This document shows, piece after piece, positions 55,218 through 63,233 of a stretch of DNA of 64,000 nt. A program made the position numbers and the translations under genes. The notes under the pieces were generated by a model that was given only the letters and a program-made list of their open reading frames with translations, had not been told where the DNA came from and did not search any database. Position 1 is the first letter of the stretch; the number at the start of each line of letters is the position of its first letter. The stretch is from Bordetella parapertussis (lineage in GTDB: Bacteria; Pseudomonadota; Gammaproteobacteria; Burkholderiales; Burkholderiaceae_B): contig CAMCYB010000003.1 in the NCBI GenBank assembly GCA_945883615.1, positions 1 to 64,000 on the forward strand. The letters run 5' to 3'.

Positions 55218-55943
55218 TTGTCTGGCAAGCTTGAAATCAACGATATTCGCGTGATCTACTCTTCACAAGGCAAGCCTAACGCAGCTGTTGACGACGTTTC
55301 TTTTACGCTCGAGCCAGGTCAAATCGGTTGTTTACTGGGTGCTTCAGGCTCAGGTAAAACAACGGTGTTGAGGGCTGTGGCTGGTTTTGAGCCCATCGTG
55401 CAAGGCACCATAACGGTTGATGGCGAAGTGATGACGTCAGCCGATCAACGCGTACCCCCTGAAAACCGTCATGTTGGCATGATGTTTCAAGATTATGCGT
55501 TATTTCCACATTTAGACGTTAAAAGTAATGTTGGCTTCGGTTTGCGGCGTTTAAAGCCTCAGATGCGTGATGAGCGAGTCGCCTTTTTGCTTGATCTGGT
55601 TGGCTTAAGCGACCTATCGGGTCGTTACCCGCATGAATTGTCAGGGGGGCAACAACAGCGCGTTGCCTTGGCGCGCTCTCTTGCGCCCGACCCAGATATT
55701 TTATTATTAGACGAACCTTTTTCTAATTTAGATATTGATACGCGCGAGCATTTAGCGCATGAATTGCGTCAAATATTAAAAAAAACACACCATACGGCAT
55801 TAATGGTGACCCATAATTACGATGAGGCCTTTGCTATGGCTGATTTTGTTGGGTTTATGGTCAACGGAAAATTAGCGCACTGGGGCACGGTCGATGCGAT
55901 GCACCAGTACGCAAAAAAAAACGTGCCTAGCCCTTTGCTTTAA
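55218..55943 (+). CDS. fbpC: Ferric iron ABC transporter, ATP-binding protein
   Basis: A 241-residue ABC ATPase. Walker A is G-A-S-G-S-G-K-T-T, the Q-loop lies in M-M-F-Q-D-Y-A-L-F-P-H, the signature is L-S-G-G-Q-Q-Q-R-V-A-L and Walker B is I-L-L-L-D-E-P-F. It lacks the long C-terminal regulatory domain of 340-350-residue FbpC proteins. The start is TTG 55218 with AAGGG 8 bases upstream. Its stop shares TTAA with the ntrC stop. Confidence 0.9.
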   Translation: MSGKLEINDIRVIYSSQGKPNAAVDDVSFTLEPGQIGCLLGASGSGKTTVLRAVAGFEPIVQGTITVDGEVMTSADQRVPPENRHVGMMFQDYALFPHLDVKSNVGFGLRRLKPQMRDERVAFLLDLVGLSDLSGRYPHELSGGQQQRVALARSLAPDPDILLLDEPFSNLDIDTREHLAHELRQILKKTHHTALMVTHNYDEAFAMADFVGFMVNGKLAHWGTVDAMHQYAKKNVPSPLL

Positions 55944-57580
55944 TCAGAATCAATATTCAGTTCACGTAATTTGCGTGTAATCGTGTTGCGACCCATGCCT
56001 AAACGGTTAGCGGCTTCGACACGGCGACCTTTACAAACTCTTAATGCAGCTTCAATTAACACTTGATCAAACTCGCGCGACAACTCGCCCCAAATGTCAG
56101 AGTGCTCTGATTTAAGCAAAGCCTCAGCTTTGATTGACAAAGGTTCGGCCCAATTCATGGAATAAACAACCGCTCCAGTCGGCATTCCCTGAGCATAGGG
56201 CTCAGACGAAATTTGATGTGAATTCACATCAACGTAAGCTGCTGAAGAGTATTCTGCTGATGGGCTAGGCTGGTTTGATTCAAACTTTTCAGTACTGGGT
56301 TTTTGAGAGCTTAAATTGGGTGCAAAGTCAGCAAGTGATGCGCCAGTCGTCAAAGCGGCAACAGGTAAAGTCGCATCAAGTACCATCAATTCAGGAGGCA
56401 AATCATTTGGCCCGATTGTTTGACCTGGTGCCATGACAGTCAGCCAATGACAAAAGTTTTCTAGCTGCCGCACATTACCTGGGTAGTCAAATGCCTTTAA
56501 TATTTCTAACGCCTGAGGGGTCAGTACCTTTGCAGGAATATTTAGCGCACGCGCACTACTCACTAAAAAGTGTCGTGCCAGCGTTTCAATATCATCGCGT
56601 CTTTCACGCAGGGCAGGAAGTCGCAATCGAATAACATTTAAACGATGAAATAAATCTTCGCGAAACTTGCCTTGTAATACCCGTTGTTCAAGCGGTTGAT
56701 GTGTGGCGGCAATAATGCGAACATCAACTTTTATGGCCTGCGTTCCGCCTACTCTGTAAAAGGTACCCTCAGATAAAACGCGCAAAAGCCTTGTTTGAAG
56801 TTCAAGCGGCATATCACCGATTTCATCTAAAAATAAAGTACCTGTGCTGGCTTCCTCAAAACGACCCCGTCGAAGTGCACTGGCACCGGTAAACGCACCG
56901 CGCTCATGGCCAAATAACTCGGCCTCTAAAAGGTCGCGTGGAATAGCAGCCGTATTGAGCGCGACAAATGGCCCTGCTTTACGAGCACTATGATTGTGTA
57001 AGGCCCTGGCAACCAACTCTTTGCCCGTACCCGATTGCCCTGTAATTAACACCGTCACGCTTGATTGAGCCAAACGGCCAATGGCTCGAAAGACCTCTTG
57101 CATGGCCGAAGAGGTAGATTGTGTCAGTAAAGTAGTCGGTGCACCGTGCTGGGTTTGTGCCACAACCTGCCCGTCATGCATTTGCTCACCCGAGACGAGC
57201 TCGGGTTGGGCGCGAGATTGTGAATCATGTAAAGCACGACTCACTAAAGAAACCGCTTCATTGACGTCAAAAGGTTTTGCGAGAAAATCAAATGCGCCGT
57301 CTTGAAAAGCCGACACCGTACTTTGTAAATCAGTATGAGCGGTCATGATAATGACAGGCAAATCAGGAAAACGTGCTTTGATTTTTTTCAAAAGCACTAA
57401 GCCGTTCATGCCAGGCATACGAATGTCAGACACAATTGCGGCGGGTGACTCGGTATCAAGTGCCTCTTCAACATCTTGTGACCCAGCGAAACTGACTGTT
57501 TGAATGCCAGCCTTTTCAAGTGCTTTTTCAAGCACCCAGCGAATGGCTTGATCATCATCGACGATCCAGACAGGTTTCAT
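55940..57580 (-). CDS. ntrC: Nitrogen regulation response regulator NtrC
   Basis: A 546-residue sigma-54 activator. The receiver domain has D8-D-D-Q and phosphoacceptor D52 in S-D-I-R-M-P-G. The AAA+ domain (about 155-385) has G-Q-S-G-T-G-K-E and the sigma-54 contact loop E-R-G-A-F-T-G-A. The C-terminal Fis-type helix-turn-helix ends A-A-N-R-L-G-M-G-R-N-T-I-T-R-K-L. The linker between AAA+ and DNA-binding domains (about 385-500) is long and S/P/E-rich. ATG 57580 overlaps the ntrB stop by 4 bases. Confidence 0.95.
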   Translation of the reverse strand: MKPVWIVDDDQAIRWVLEKALEKAGIQTVSFAGSQDVEEALDTESPAAIVSDIRMPGMNGLVLLKKIKARFPDLPVIIMTAHTDLQSTVSAFQDGAFDFLAKPFDVNEAVSLVSRALHDSQSRAQPELVSGEQMHDGQVVAQTQHGAPTTLLTQSTSSAMQEVFRAIGRLAQSSVTVLITGQSGTGKELVARALHNHSARKAGPFVALNTAAIPRDLLEAELFGHERGAFTGASALRRGRFEEASTGTLFLDEIGDMPLELQTRLLRVLSEGTFYRVGGTQAIKVDVRIIAATHQPLEQRVLQGKFREDLFHRLNVIRLRLPALRERRDDIETLARHFLVSSARALNIPAKVLTPQALEILKAFDYPGNVRQLENFCHWLTVMAPGQTIGPNDLPPELMVLDATLPVAALTTGASLADFAPNLSSQKPSTEKFESNQPSPSAEYSSAAYVDVNSHQISSEPYAQGMPTGAVVYSMNWAEPLSIKAEALLKSEHSDIWGELSREFDQVLIEAALRVCKGRRVEAANRLGMGRNTITRKLRELNIDSD

Positions 57581-58629
57581 GTTTGCTCCAGCGGCAGCAT
57601 CATACGAAATTCGGTGCATTGAGCACGCGAATCAAACTCAATGACACCACCATGTTGTTGAACGAGATCTTGAGCAATACTCAGCCCCAGACCAGAACCA
57701 CCCTCGCGACCTGTTACGAGTGGGTGAAAAATACGGTCTTGTAATGTGTCGGGCACGCCGGGCCCGTTATCAATCACTGACACCACCACAGCTAACTTAT
57801 GCTGGCGATCTCGCAACGCAACTCGGCGAGCCACTCGTGTTCTGATAACAATATGAGGCAGCGGTGTGACAGGCTGACTGGTGAGCTCTTGTGCAGCATT
57901 TCGCGCCACATTAAGAAGCGCTTGAACCAGTCGTTGCGAATCACCCCGAATATTGGGAATTGACGCATCATAATCACGTGTGAGTTTGACTGACACAAAC
58001 TCAGCTTCTATTAAAGCTGAAACACGATCACATACTTCATGAATATTTAGACTTTCCCATTCACGGGGTTGGGTTTGCGGCACGGCCAAGCGATCGACTA
58101 AAGCTTGAAGTCGATCGGCTTCAGAAATAATGACTTGTGTGTATTCCGTTAATCGTTGATCAGGCAGCTCAGCTTCAAGCAGCTGCGCGGCGCCGCGCAA
58201 ACCCCCTAAAGGGTTTTTAATTTCATGTGCTAAATTACTCAATAATGCGTGTTGCGTATTAATTTCATCAACTAAGCGTTGCGTGCGGTCAACCACTAAA
58301 CGATGCTCAATGGGCTTTATTTCAATAATTGCAGCCCATGGTTGCTGTATCAAACTCATGGTTGTGAGGGACACTTCTAGAGGGTCACCGGGCCGACTCA
58401 GCACGGCCCCTTGACGTCGACCTTGTAAGACACCCATGCAAGCTAAATGAATAGATTGAGCTAAATCGGCATCGTTTTCAAAAAAACTGATTGCCATCTG
58501 ACCCACAATGCGCCGCTTAGATCTACCTAGCAAGTCTTGTGCAGCGGTATTACATTCTTCAACGCCACCATCTTGATTCAGAAGCAAGACAGTCGTCGAA
58601 AGCAGATCAAGAACAAGGGTTTGAATCAT
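57577..58629 (-). CDS. ntrB: Nitrogen regulation sensor kinase NtrB
   Basis: A 350-residue cytosolic histidine kinase that controls NtrC phosphorylation under PII control. A PAS-like N-terminal domain (about 5-110) lacks transmembrane segments. The H-box is N-L-A-H-E-I-K-N-P-L-G-G-L-R-G-A near 132-147, the N-box is N-V-A-R-N-A-A-Q-E-L, and the G-boxes are D-N-G-P-G-V-P and G-G-S-G-L-G-L-S-I. It lies 62 bases after glnA on the same strand, with a hairpin in the gap. Confidence 0.94.
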   Translation of the reverse strand: MIQTLVLDLLSTTVLLLNQDGGVEECNTAAQDLLGRSKRRIVGQMAISFFENDADLAQSIHLACMGVLQGRRQGAVLSRPGDPLEVSLTTMSLIQQPWAAIIEIKPIEHRLVVDRTQRLVDEINTQHALLSNLAHEIKNPLGGLRGAAQLLEAELPDQRLTEYTQVIISEADRLQALVDRLAVPQTQPREWESLNIHEVCDRVSALIEAEFVSVKLTRDYDASIPNIRGDSQRLVQALLNVARNAAQELTSQPVTPLPHIVIRTRVARRVALRDRQHKLAVVVSVIDNGPGVPDTLQDRIFHPLVTGREGGSGLGLSIAQDLVQQHGGVIEFDSRAQCTEFRMMLPLEQT

Positions 58630-58639
58630 TTAAATTGGG

Positions 58640-58663
58640 GCGAGGACTGTTTAAGCACCTCGC
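58640..58663 (-). terminator. Hairpin between glnA and ntrB (possible attenuator)
   Basis: GCGAGG (58640-58645) and CCTCGC (58658-58663) form a 6-base GC-rich stem with a 12-base loop, extendable by three GC pairs across a one-base bulge. No T-run follows. It may reduce read-through from the strong glnA promoter into ntrBC. Confidence 0.4.
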
Positions 58664-58691
58664 ACCCACCTACTTTTTAACAGCGATCAAA

Positions 58692-60101
58692 TTAGAGGCT
58701 GTAATACATGTCAAACTCAATCGGGTGAGTTGTCATGCGTAAACGAGTAACCTCTTGCATTTTTAAATCAATGTAGGCATCGAGCATTTCATTGCTAAAC
58801 ACACCACCACGCGTTAAAAATTCGCGATCATTATCGAGTGCCTCAAGCGCTTGATCAAGCGAGTGGCAAACGGTTGGAATCTTTGCGTCTTCTTCTGGTG
58901 GCAAGTCATACAAGTTTTTATCAGCTGGGTCGCCCGGGTGAATTTTGTTTTGCACACCGTCAAGGCCAGCCATCATCAAGGCAGAAAATGCCAAGTAAGG
59001 GTTGGCAAGAGGGTCTGGAAAACGCGCTTCAATACGACGCCCTTTAGGGTTGCTTACATACGGAATTCGAATAGATGCTGAACGGTTGCGAGCTGAATAA
59101 GCCAACTTAACCGGTGCTTCGTAATGAGGAACTAAACGTTTGTATGAATTCGTACCTGGGTTAGTAATGGCGTTTAAAGCGCGTGCATGCTTAATAATGC
59201 CGCCGATATAGTACAAAGCAAATTCAGACAAACCGGCGTAGCCATTACCTGCAAAAAGGTTTTGACCATCTTTCCAGATTGATTGATGAACGTGCATACC
59301 TGAACCGTTATCGCCAACAATGGGCTTGGGCATAAACGTAGCTGTTTTGCCATAGGCGTGGGCAACATTGTGAACGGTGTACTTAAGAATTTGTGTCCAA
59401 TCGGCACGTTGCACAAGGGTGCTAAATTTTGTACCGATTTCTTGCTGACCTGCACCAGCCACTTCGTGATGATGCACTTCAACAGGTACGCCCTGCTCTT
59501 CTAAAAGTAAGCACATTTCAGAACGCATGTCTTGAAACGAATCGACTGGTGGTACGGGAAAGTAACCTCCTTTAACGCGTGGACGATGCCCCATGTTGCC
59601 GCCCTCAGAATCGAGGTTGGTTGACCAGCTGCCTTCGTCAGATTTAATTTTGACAGAAGAGCCCGACATGTTGTCGCACCAGGTCACGCCATCAAACACA
59701 AAGAATTCAGGCTCGGGGCCGAAGTATGCGGTGTCACCGAGGCCGCTTGATTTGAGGTAAGCCTCTGCACGACGAGCGAGCGAACGGGGGTCACGATCAT
59801 ACCCTTTCATGTCTGACGGTTCAACCACATCGCACGTCAAAATGAGGGTGCCCTCGTCGCGGAATGGGTCTAAGTGAGCCGTGTCTAGGTCAGGTAACAA
59901 CAGCATGTCAGATGCTTCAATACCTTTCCAACCAGCAATTGACGAACCATCAAATGCTTGGCCTGATTCGAGTTTATCTGCGTCAATTTGTGACACTGGG
60001 GCTGAAACATGCTGCTCTTTGCCAAGGGTGTCTGTGAATCGGAAGTCAACAAATTTGACGTCGTTATCAGAAATCATTTTTAGAACATCTTGCGTACTCA
60101 T
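58692..60101 (-). CDS. glnA: Glutamine synthetase, type I
   Basis: A 469-residue ammonia-assimilating enzyme forming dodecamers. It begins with [12 protein letters not shown] and has F-D-G-S-S-I-A-G-W near 50-58, [10 protein letters not shown] near 130, V-E-V-H-H-H-E-V near 210, [10 protein letters not shown] near 265-274 and the adenylylation site K-N-L-Y-D-L-P-P-E near 398. A GGAG site lies about 7 bases before the ATG. A sigma-54 promoter and NtrC sites lie upstream; ntrB and ntrC follow. Confidence 0.98.
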   Translation of the reverse strand: MSTQDVLKMISDNDVKFVDFRFTDTLGKEQHVSAPVSQIDADKLESGQAFDGSSIAGWKGIEASDMLLLPDLDTAHLDPFRDEGTLILTCDVVEPSDMKGYDRDPRSLARRAEAYLKSSGLGDTAYFGPEPEFFVFDGVTWCDNMSGSSVKIKSDEGSWSTNLDSEGGNMGHRPRVKGGYFPVPPVDSFQDMRSEMCLLLEEQGVPVEVHHHEVAGAGQQEIGTKFSTLVQRADWTQILKYTVHNVAHAYGKTATFMPKPIVGDNGSGMHVHQSIWKDGQNLFAGNGYAGLSEFALYYIGGIIKHARALNAITNPGTNSYKRLVPHYEAPVKLAYSARNRSASIRIPYVSNPKGRRIEARFPDPLANPYLAFSALMMAGLDGVQNKIHPGDPADKNLYDLPPEEDAKIPTVCHSLDQALEALDNDREFLTRGGVFSNEMLDAYIDLKMQEVTRLRMTTHPIEFDMYYSL

Positions 60102-60180
60102 GTGTGCTCCGGGTTTAGGGACGTTATCGTAAAAGGTAGGAAACGACAGTTTAAGACATTTAATATTATGTTTGAACTAC

Positions 60181-60196
60181 AGCAAATTTCATGCCA
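60181..60196 (-). promoter_or_regulatory. Sigma-54 promoter of glnA
   Basis: The minus strand reads TGGCATGAAATTTGCT (60196 down to 60181). The GG and GC pairs are exactly 10 bases apart, as the -24/-12 consensus TGGCAC-N5-TTGCA requires. The transcript would start near 60170, about 70 bases before the glnA ATG. Such promoters need an activator, here presumably NtrC. Confidence 0.8.
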
Positions 60197-60247
60197 AGAT
60201 TTTTACGCTTGACTGCACTTTTAAAGAGCAATGAAAAATAAATACAA

Positions 60248-60262
60248 GCACTACTTTAGTGC
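60248..60262 (-). promoter_or_regulatory. NtrC binding site upstream of glnA
   Basis: GCACTA-CTT-TAGTGC is a perfect palindrome matching the NtrC pattern GCACYA-N3-TRGTGC. Its centre is about 85 bases upstream of the predicted glnA transcription start, an enhancer position suited to DNA looping. Confidence 0.75.
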
Positions 60263-60275
60263 CCATATCAGTTTA

Positions 60276-60318
60276 TTTTGCACCAAAATAAACGTTTACG
60301 AGCCATCTTGGTGCAAAA
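60276..60318. promoter_or_regulatory. 11-base inverted repeat of NtrC-like half-sites at the hemW 3' end
   Basis: TTTTGCACCAA (60276-60286) and TTGGTGCAAAA (60308-60318) are perfect complements 21 bases apart. Each contains an NtrC half-site word (TGCACCA or TGGTGCA). The second arm lies inside the hemW coding end (stop at 60296). They could be extra NtrC sites for glnA, or the stem of a hemW 3' hairpin; there is no T-run on either side. Confidence 0.5.
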
Positions 60319-61561
60319 AAAGAGACTGTAAAGAATTTAGGAATCGCCAACCGATGGGGGTAGCGACCAAGCGATCACGACGCATATCGAGCAAGGCTTG
60401 CTCGCGCGCCTTAGCAAGGGTGGGCAAAATTAAACGCAAGGGCTGACCCGTACGTTCCTCATATAGACTAGCCGCGACACCCTCTTTTAGTCTTAAGGCA
60501 TTCAACATAAATTCAAAGGGCAAATCCTTTTCAGTTAAGGTGTTTCGCGTTGCCCAATGACTGCCGTCACGTTTGATCGCGCATGACATCCATTGCTCGG
60601 GGTTTTTTAAACCCGCCAACCTTTCAATTCGTTCAGGAGAAGAAATTTTGCTGTGTGCACCGGGGCCAATGCCCAAATAATCACCAAATGTCCAATAATT
60701 GATATTGTGTTGCGAACGAGCCTGATTTTTTGCATACGCTGACACCTCATAACGATCAAAACCGGCTGCTTGGGTTTGAGTTTGAATCAAATCTTCCATG
60801 TCAGCTAAATAATCATCATCGGGTAACACAGGTGGGTATTTTGCAAAGACAGTGTTGGGTTCGAGGGTTAGCTGATACAAAGACAAGTGCTCTGTATTAA
60901 AAGCAATGGCTTGCGCTAAGTCGTCTGCACACTGCGCTAAAGTTTGGTTAGGCAAACCATACATCAAGTCTAAATTTACACGCTTAACGGCAGCCTGTGC
61001 CATAACAATGGCAGCACGTGCTTGATCACTGCTATGAACACGCCCAAGCGCTTTAAGATGGGTATCGTTAAACGATTGAATACCTAACGAAATTCGACTG
61101 ATTCCGCTTTGTGCATAATCTTTAAAGCGCTGTGCTTCTGCTGCACCGGGGTTGGCTTCTAGAGTGATTTCAGCATCGGGCCAGATCGGTAAATAAGCAC
61201 GAATCATGGCCAATAAACGGTCTACCGCTTCAGATGACAACAAACTAGGGGTACCGCCACCTATAAAAACAGCGTGAATTTGACGACCCCAAATCAATGG
61301 CAAACCCTGCTCTAAGTCTGCCGCTAAAGCGTCGAGGTATGCCTCTTCTGGAATAATATCGGGTGCCCGATGAGAATTAAAATCACAATAAGGGCACTTA
61401 CGCACGCACCACGGCACATGAATGTAAAGTGTTAAAGGGGGCATGGCAGATAAACCCGAGGCACCCAATCTATTTTTCAACGATGAGGCAACTGCTAGAT
61501 CGCTTGCAGCCACACCAAATGAGGCTTCTGGCATGATAGGAATAGTGCGACGAGTAGTCAT
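60296..61561 (-). CDS. hemW: Radical SAM haem chaperone HemW
   Basis: A 421-residue radical SAM protein, once called oxygen-independent coproporphyrinogen oxidase-like. The cluster motif is H-V-P-W-C-V-R-K-C-P-Y-C-D-F-N-S-H near residue 48-64, followed by F-I-G-G-G-T-P-S-L and L-E-A-N-P-G. The HNxWxxxD type end of HemN proper is missing, which fits HemW. About 40 residues precede the usual family start. The ATG overlaps the rdgB stop by 4 bases. Confidence 0.9.
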   Translation of the reverse strand: MTTRRTIPIMPEASFGVAASDLAVASSLKNRLGASGLSAMPPLTLYIHVPWCVRKCPYCDFNSHRAPDIIPEEAYLDALAADLEQGLPLIWGRQIHAVFIGGGTPSLLSSEAVDRLLAMIRAYLPIWPDAEITLEANPGAAEAQRFKDYAQSGISRISLGIQSFNDTHLKALGRVHSSDQARAAIVMAQAAVKRVNLDLMYGLPNQTLAQCADDLAQAIAFNTEHLSLYQLTLEPNTVFAKYPPVLPDDDYLADMEDLIQTQTQAAGFDRYEVSAYAKNQARSQHNINYWTFGDYLGIGPGAHSKISSPERIERLAGLKNPEQWMSCAIKRDGSHWATRNTLTEKDLPFEFMLNALRLKEGVAASLYEERTGQPLRLILPTLAKAREQALLDMRRDRLVATPIGWRFLNSLQSLFLHQDGS

Positions 61562-62202
61562 GTTGTCAAAATAGAAGCGGTAGATGGGGGGGGTAGAGAG
61601 CCACGAACCATCAACTCGTCAATGAGTAATGATGTGGCCTGAGCGCGATGACTGTAACGATTTTTTTCTTCTGGCGTTATAGTGGCCGCCGTTTTAAATA
61701 ACGTTGGTATGTAAAAATGTGGGTCATAACCAAAGCCATAATGACCTTGAGCGGTATCAACGATCTGCCCAGCCCAAGTCGATTGAGCAATGATGGGTAG
61801 TGGGTCATCGGGGTGTTCGACCCAAACTAAACATGCGACAAACCAAGCCCGTCGATCATTTTGATTAACAAGCGCATGAATAAGCTTTTGGTTATTGGCT
61901 GCATCGCGTTGAACTCGATCATCTAAAAAGAGCCCGGCATAGCGAGCAGATTGCACCCCAGGGGCGCCACCTAATGCCGCGACACACAAACCAGAGTCGT
62001 CTGCCAATGCGGGTCTGTTGGTTTGTTGACTGGCATGACGGGCTTTGGTTAAGGCGTTTTCAACAAAAGTTAGATGCGGTTCATCGGCTTCAGTCACACC
62101 CAAATCAGTTTGGGCGATCACTTTAAACCCAAGCGGAGCCAACAAATGCTCAAATTCTTTAACTTTACCTGCATTACCAGTAGCCAAGACCACTTCTTTC
62201 AT
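61558..62202 (-). CDS. rdgB: XTP/dITP pyrophosphatase
   Basis: A 214-residue Ham1/RdgB nucleotide-sanitising enzyme. It starts V-V-L-A-T-G-N-A-G-K-V-K-E-F and has the A-D-D-S-G-L catalytic motif near residue 69-74 and the F-G-Y-D-P-H-F-Y block near 155. ATG 62202 has AAGGA 7 bases upstream; a longer frame exists but lies in the LysR gene. rdgB-hemW is a conserved pair in proteobacteria. Confidence 0.95.
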   Translation of the reverse strand: MKEVVLATGNAGKVKEFEHLLAPLGFKVIAQTDLGVTEADEPHLTFVENALTKARHASQQTNRPALADDSGLCVAALGGAPGVQSARYAGLFLDDRVQRDAANNQKLIHALVNQNDRRAWFVACLVWVEHPDDPLPIIAQSTWAGQIVDTAQGHYGFGYDPHFYIPTLFKTAATITPEEKNRYSHRAQATSLLIDELMVRGSLPPPSTASILTT

Positions 62203-62228
62203 GAAAATTCCTTCGTTATAACAATGTA

Positions 62229-63140
62229 TTAATGTGTTGAGGCTTGACGTGCATCTTCTTGCATCATGTCTACCAAAGCACGGGCAAAATTGGGTAAGGC
62301 GTTTAGGTCGCGCACACAAATATAAAGCTGTCTTTCAGCCCAGCTGTCAGCAAGTTGAATCGTTTTAATTTTCATGGTTTGACTGTACCGTGCGGCAACC
62401 CGTTCAGGCACGACCCCTACCCCAACCCCCGCTTCAATCATGCGGCAAACCGAATCGAAACTGCCAACCTCGACCCTAAACTTAAAATTAACACCTAAAT
62501 TATCTGCCGCCTGAGTCAAAAAAGCATGTATAGCAGACCACTCTGATAAGCCAACGTATTCGTATGCCAGTGTGTCAACAAACGATACGTCAGTTACCTT
62601 AGCCAACGGGTGGTTAAGATCTGTAACAAGCACTAAGCGGTCGCGACGGTAGGGTAAATATTCTATACCATGTGCTGCAGGTTGCCCCGCCACAATGCCC
62701 ACGTCAGCATTCCCTTCAGCCACTGCTTTAACCACTAGGTAGCTCAGTCTTTCACGAAGTTCAACGGTCACGTCTCGGTGTTTTGCTAAAAATTGAGCCA
62801 AAATATTGGGCATAAATTCGCTCATAGCCGTTGTATTTGCAAAAACTTTAATATGGCCCTTAATACCTCGGGTAAATTCCTGCAAATCACTTTGTAGGTG
62901 GTTGACTTGTTGAAGTACTTTACGGGCATGACGCACAAAGGCTTCGCCTGAGGGCGTGAGGGTGACCCCCTGATTATTACGATCAAAAAGCCTTGTACCA
63001 AGATGATTCTCTAAGTTTTTGACACGATTGCTGGCAGCCGGTAGCGACAAGTGAGACTTTTCAGCGCCCCGCGTTAGGCTCTGTGCATCGCCAATATGAA
63101 CAATGAGTCGTAAATCAACGAGGTCTAAGTGACTAGCCAT
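62229..63140 (-). CDS. LysR family transcriptional regulator
   Basis: A 303-residue LysR regulator. The helix-turn-helix region is D-A-Q-S-L-T-R-G-A-E-K-S-H-L-S-L-P-A-A-S-N-R-V-K-N-L-E near residue 18-44, and the effector domain has G-V-G-V-G-V-V-P-E-R. It is divergent from an acyl-CoA dehydrogenase gene across 93 bases, so it probably controls that gene. The effector is unknown. Confidence 0.9.
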   Translation of the reverse strand: MASHLDLVDLRLIVHIGDAQSLTRGAEKSHLSLPAASNRVKNLENHLGTRLFDRNNQGVTLTPSGEAFVRHARKVLQQVNHLQSDLQEFTRGIKGHIKVFANTTAMSEFMPNILAQFLAKHRDVTVELRERLSYLVVKAVAEGNADVGIVAGQPAAHGIEYLPYRRDRLVLVTDLNHPLAKVTDVSFVDTLAYEYVGLSEWSAIHAFLTQAADNLGVNFKFRVEVGSFDSVCRMIEAGVGVGVVPERVAARYSQTMKIKTIQLADSWAERQLYICVRDLNALPNFARALVDMMQEDARQASTH

Positions 63141-63233
63141 AAGTTTATGTAAATTTAAAGTCGGTCTTTGTTAAATAGAAATTGGCAAGTGACGTTCTCT
63201 GGTGCAAAGTATCAGTTAGCCAATCAACATAGT
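63141..63233. promoter_or_regulatory. Divergent control region between the LysR and acyl-CoA dehydrogenase genes
   Basis: This 93-base gap must hold both promoters. ATTGGC (63181-63186) and GCCAAT (63219-63224) form a spaced inverted repeat that could be part of the LysR site. No strong -35/-10 pair stands out. Confidence 0.4.
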
